A stretch of DNA of 64,000 bases from Rhizobium bangladeshense (GTDB lineage: Bacteria; Pseudomonadota; Alphaproteobacteria; Rhizobiales; Rhizobiaceae): contig NZ_LYPL01000013.1 of assembly GCF_001662075.1 (NCBI RefSeq), forward strand, positions 152,287 to 216,286, written 5' to 3'. Below the pieces are notes generated by a model. The model did no database searches. It was given only the letters and a program-made list of their open reading frames with translations, and was not told the origin of the DNA. Below are positions 62,085 through 64,000 of the stretch, piece by piece. The position numbers were made by a program, and so were the translations under genes. The number at the start of each line of letters is the position of its first letter. Positions within the stretch are counted from its first letter, which is position 1.

Positions 62085-63706
62085 CGATGCAAGGCAATGA
62101 AACGCCGATAGACGAGGGAAGCTACGACTACATCATCGTCGGCGCCGGCTCCGCCGGCTGTGTTCTGGCAAACAGGCTGTCGGCCGATCCGAAAACCCGG
62201 GTGCTGCTGCTCGAGGCCGGAGGCACGGACCGCTATCATTGGGTCCATGTGCCGATCGGCTATCTTTACTGCATGGGCAATCCGCGCACCGACTGGATGA
62301 TGAAGACGGCCGCCGAGGCCGGCCTCAATGGCCGCGCACTGAACTATCCGCGCGGAAAACTTCTCGGCGGCTGTTCGTCAATCAACGGCATGATCTACAT
62401 GCGCGGCCAGGCGGCCGATTATGACGGATGGCGGCAGGCCGGAAACGCCGGCTGGGGCTGGGACGATGTGCTGCCCTATTTCCTGAAATCGGAAGACAAT
62501 TACCGCGGCACATCCGCCATGCATGGCGCCGGCGGCGAATGGCGCGTCGAGCGCCAGCGCCTTTCCTGGCCGATCCTCGACGCCTTCCGCGATGCGGCGG
62601 AAGAACTCGGCATTCCGAAGACTGATGATTTCAACGATGGCGACAATGAAGGCTCGGGCTATTTCGAAGTCAATCAGAAGGGCGGCCTGCGCTGGAACAC
62701 GACGAAAGCCTTCCTGCGGCCGGCGATGAAGCGCGGGAATCTTCGCGTCCTGACGGGTGCTGAGACCGAGCGGTTGGAGTTCGACGGCAAGGCCCTTGAC
62801 GGCGTGTGCTTCCGCCTCCGCGGCCGGCTCTGTATCGCCCGCGCGGCCCACGAGATCGTGCTGTCGGCAGGCGCCATCAACTCGCCGAAAATCCTGGAAC
62901 TCTCCGGCATCGGCCGGCCGGAGGTTCTTTCGGCGCTTGATATTCCGGTTCGTCACCCCCTGAAGGGCGTTGGCGAAAATCTCCAGGATCACCTGCAGAT
63001 CCGCACGGTCTTCAAGATCGAAGGCGCGCGAACGCTCAATCAGCTTTACCACAACCTCTTCAGCCGCGCCGGAATGGGCCTTCAATATGCCATCAACCGG
63101 TCCGGCCCTCTTTCCATGGCGCCGAGCCAGCTCGGCATCTTCGCCAAAAGCGATCCCGCCGTCGCCACGGCGGACCTCGAATATCATGTCCAGCCGCTCA
63201 GCACAGACCGGCTCGGCGAACCGTTGCACCGCTATCCCGCGGTAACGGTATCCGTCTGCAGCCTCCGGCCGGAAAGCCGCGGCACTGTACATGTCACGAC
63301 ACGCGACGCCAGCCAGCCGCCGGAAATCCATCCAAACTATCTTTCGACGGCCGGCGACCGGCTGCTTGCGGCAAAGTCCATCCGCCACGCTCGGAGACTG
63401 ATGCAGACGAGGGCCATCTCCCGTTTCAACCCGCAGGAAATGCTGCCGGGCCGGGAATATGAGAGCGACGACGATCTGATCCGCCGCGCCGGCGACATCG
63501 CCACGACGATCTTCCATCCCGTCGGCACCTGTAAGATGGGCAGCGATCCGATGGCGGTGGTGGATGCGCAGCTGCGCGTGCGCGGCATGTCGAAGCTTCG
63601 GGTCGTCGACGCTTCCATCATGCCTGCGATCGTCTCAGGCAACACGAACTCGCCGGTGATCATGATTGCTGAGAAGGCGGCAGAAGCCATCATCAAAGGC
63701 GATTAG
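62081..63706 (+). CDS. GMC-family FAD-dependent oxidoreductase
   Basis: A 541-residue glucose-methanol-choline oxidoreductase, close to choline or alcohol dehydrogenases in length. The FAD loop GAGSAGCVLANRLS is near residue 21, GGCSSINGMIYMRG forms the flavin lid, and the C-terminal active-site block contains FHPVGTCKMG and a late GNTNSPVIMIAEK. It starts at GTG 62081 overlapping the kinase stop, with ATG 62087 as an alternative. As last gene of the operon it may oxidise a free polyol or alcohol before phosphorylation, feeding electrons to the quinone pool. Confidence 0.92.
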   Translation: MTMQGNETPIDEGSYDYIIVGAGSAGCVLANRLSADPKTRVLLLEAGGTDRYHWVHVPIGYLYCMGNPRTDWMMKTAAEAGLNGRALNYPRGKLLGGCSSINGMIYMRGQAADYDGWRQAGNAGWGWDDVLPYFLKSEDNYRGTSAMHGAGGEWRVERQRLSWPILDAFRDAAEELGIPKTDDFNDGDNEGSGYFEVNQKGGLRWNTTKAFLRPAMKRGNLRVLTGAETERLEFDGKALDGVCFRLRGRLCIARAAHEIVLSAGAINSPKILELSGIGRPEVLSALDIPVRHPLKGVGENLQDHLQIRTVFKIEGARTLNQLYHNLFSRAGMGLQYAINRSGPLSMAPSQLGIFAKSDPAVATADLEYHVQPLSTDRLGEPLHRYPAVTVSVCSLRPESRGTVHVTTRDASQPPEIHPNYLSTAGDRLLAAKSIRHARRLMQTRAISRFNPQEMLPGREYESDDDLIRRAGDIATTIFHPVGTCKMGSDPMAVVDAQLRVRGMSKLRVVDASIMPAIVSGNTNSPVIMIAEKAAEAIIKGD

Positions 63707-63872
63707 AGAGGACCATGCCCGCGCAACCAATCGGCCGTCGCGTCGCTCGATGCCCGCCGGAGCGTCTCTGCGTTGATATCTCGGTGGCGTTGGTTTTGGC
63801 GCAACGAGCACAGCACTGTTCGCCCCCATAATCGAGTTCCATAATAGAACTTACGCCAGATTCGCATGTAGC
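63707..63872. other. intergenic region before the insertion sequence
   Basis: No gene is recognised. The minus strand has a 70-codon open frame across 63703-63915 that does not resemble a known family and runs into the proposed IS end. Confidence 0.35.
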
Positions 63873-64000
63873 GGGGTGGGTTCAAGGATGAAGTGCGACT
63901 TGCGATAGATGCCAATGGGTTATCACTCGCAAGGAATGGCTGATGAGACGCACCTACTCCCAGATCGACATGGATGAACGTCGCAGGATCGCTCGCTGGC
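63873..64000 (+). mobile_element. IS30-family insertion sequence, left end (partial)
   Basis: A transposase start (63943) and the preceding GGTGGGTTCAAGGATGAAG region look like the left end of an IS30-family element. The exact terminal repeat cannot be fixed because the right end is outside the window. Confidence 0.6.
63943..64000 (+). CDS. IS30-family transposase, N-terminal fragment (runs off the window)
   Basis: Nineteen codons are visible. The opening MRRTYSQIDMDERRRIARW matches the N-terminal helix-turn-helix region of IS30-family transposases, which cut and join element ends with a C-terminal DDE domain not reached here. AAGGAATGG precedes the ATG. Whether the element is intact cannot be judged. 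Confidence 0.8.
   Translation, partial: MRRTYSQIDMDERRRIARW

Noticed and set aside
52267..63706. A true AI-2 (Lsr) uptake system
   Set aside because: LsrG and a second permease are missing and three extra oxidoreductases are present, so a sugar or polyol pathway fits better; the possibility is kept only as a test.
63703..63915. A 70-codon minus-strand frame
   Set aside because: No recognised family, no ribosome site, and it runs into the proposed insertion-sequence end.

Overview
The window looks like a high-GC alphaproteobacterium of the Rhizobium leguminosarum/etli type. The reasons are the dense ABC-transporter operons, a gra (gamma-resorcylate/resorcinol) cluster in nearly the order described for Rhizobium sp. 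MTP-10005, a thiCOSGE operon behind a TPP riboswitch (plasmid-borne in R. etli), a RIME-like double palindrome, and a LuxR solo of the plant-associated type. The content is mostly accessory catabolism, transport and signalling, so a large plasmid is more likely than core chromosome. This is an inference: no replication genes are present.

Layout. 1-11 kb: end of a binding-protein gene, msrA, a LysR regulator divergent from an SDR-RraA pair, then a leftward operon (BMP-type binding protein, amidase, ATPase, two permeases, cytosine-deaminase-like amidohydrolase) that should import and open an amide- or nucleobase-like compound. 11-15 kb: a decayed CDP-alcohol phosphatidyltransferase, an acyltransferase and a CdsA-type cytidylyltransferase; cbpA-cbpM; a universal stress gene with an FNR/FixK-type box. 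15-23.6 kb: a DUF1932 dehydrogenase, the two halves of a Tm-1-like protein as separate overlapping genes, and a divergent GntR-ABC-Gfo/Idh-cupin operon with no ATPase. 23.7-24.6 kb: a YghU-type GST.

24.7-33.6 kb holds the most interesting unit. A LuxR-family solo carries the Met/Trp substitutions of plant-signal-responsive LuxR proteins. It lies between two proline-iminopeptidase-like hydrolases. One of these heads an operon with a complete oligopeptide ABC transporter, and an acetamidase/formamidase gene follows the other. Both hydrolase promoters carry the same directional lux-box-like element (CT-N12-AG), each correctly spaced from a -10 hexamer. It reads as a self-contained circuit for sensing, importing and hydrolysing a plant-derived amide or peptide.

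33.7-40 kb: a Phd/VapC-type toxin-antitoxin pair with a palindromic operator, a YhaO/YhaN (SbcD/SbcC-like) pair, flotillin debris and a small hypothetical gene. 40-47.2 kb: graK, graR, then graDAFCBE, bounded on both sides by flotillin 3' fragments; a TTGCA-N2-TGCAA operator occurs in both gra promoters. 47.4-52.1 kb: TPP riboswitch and thiCOSGE. 52.1-63.7 kb: a sugar/polyol operon (binding protein, ATPase, permease, SorC regulator, aldo-keto reductase, GlpD-like dehydrogenase, LsrF-like aldolase, FGGY kinase, GMC oxidoreductase) with an Lsr-like parts list. The window ends inside an IS30-family insertion sequence.
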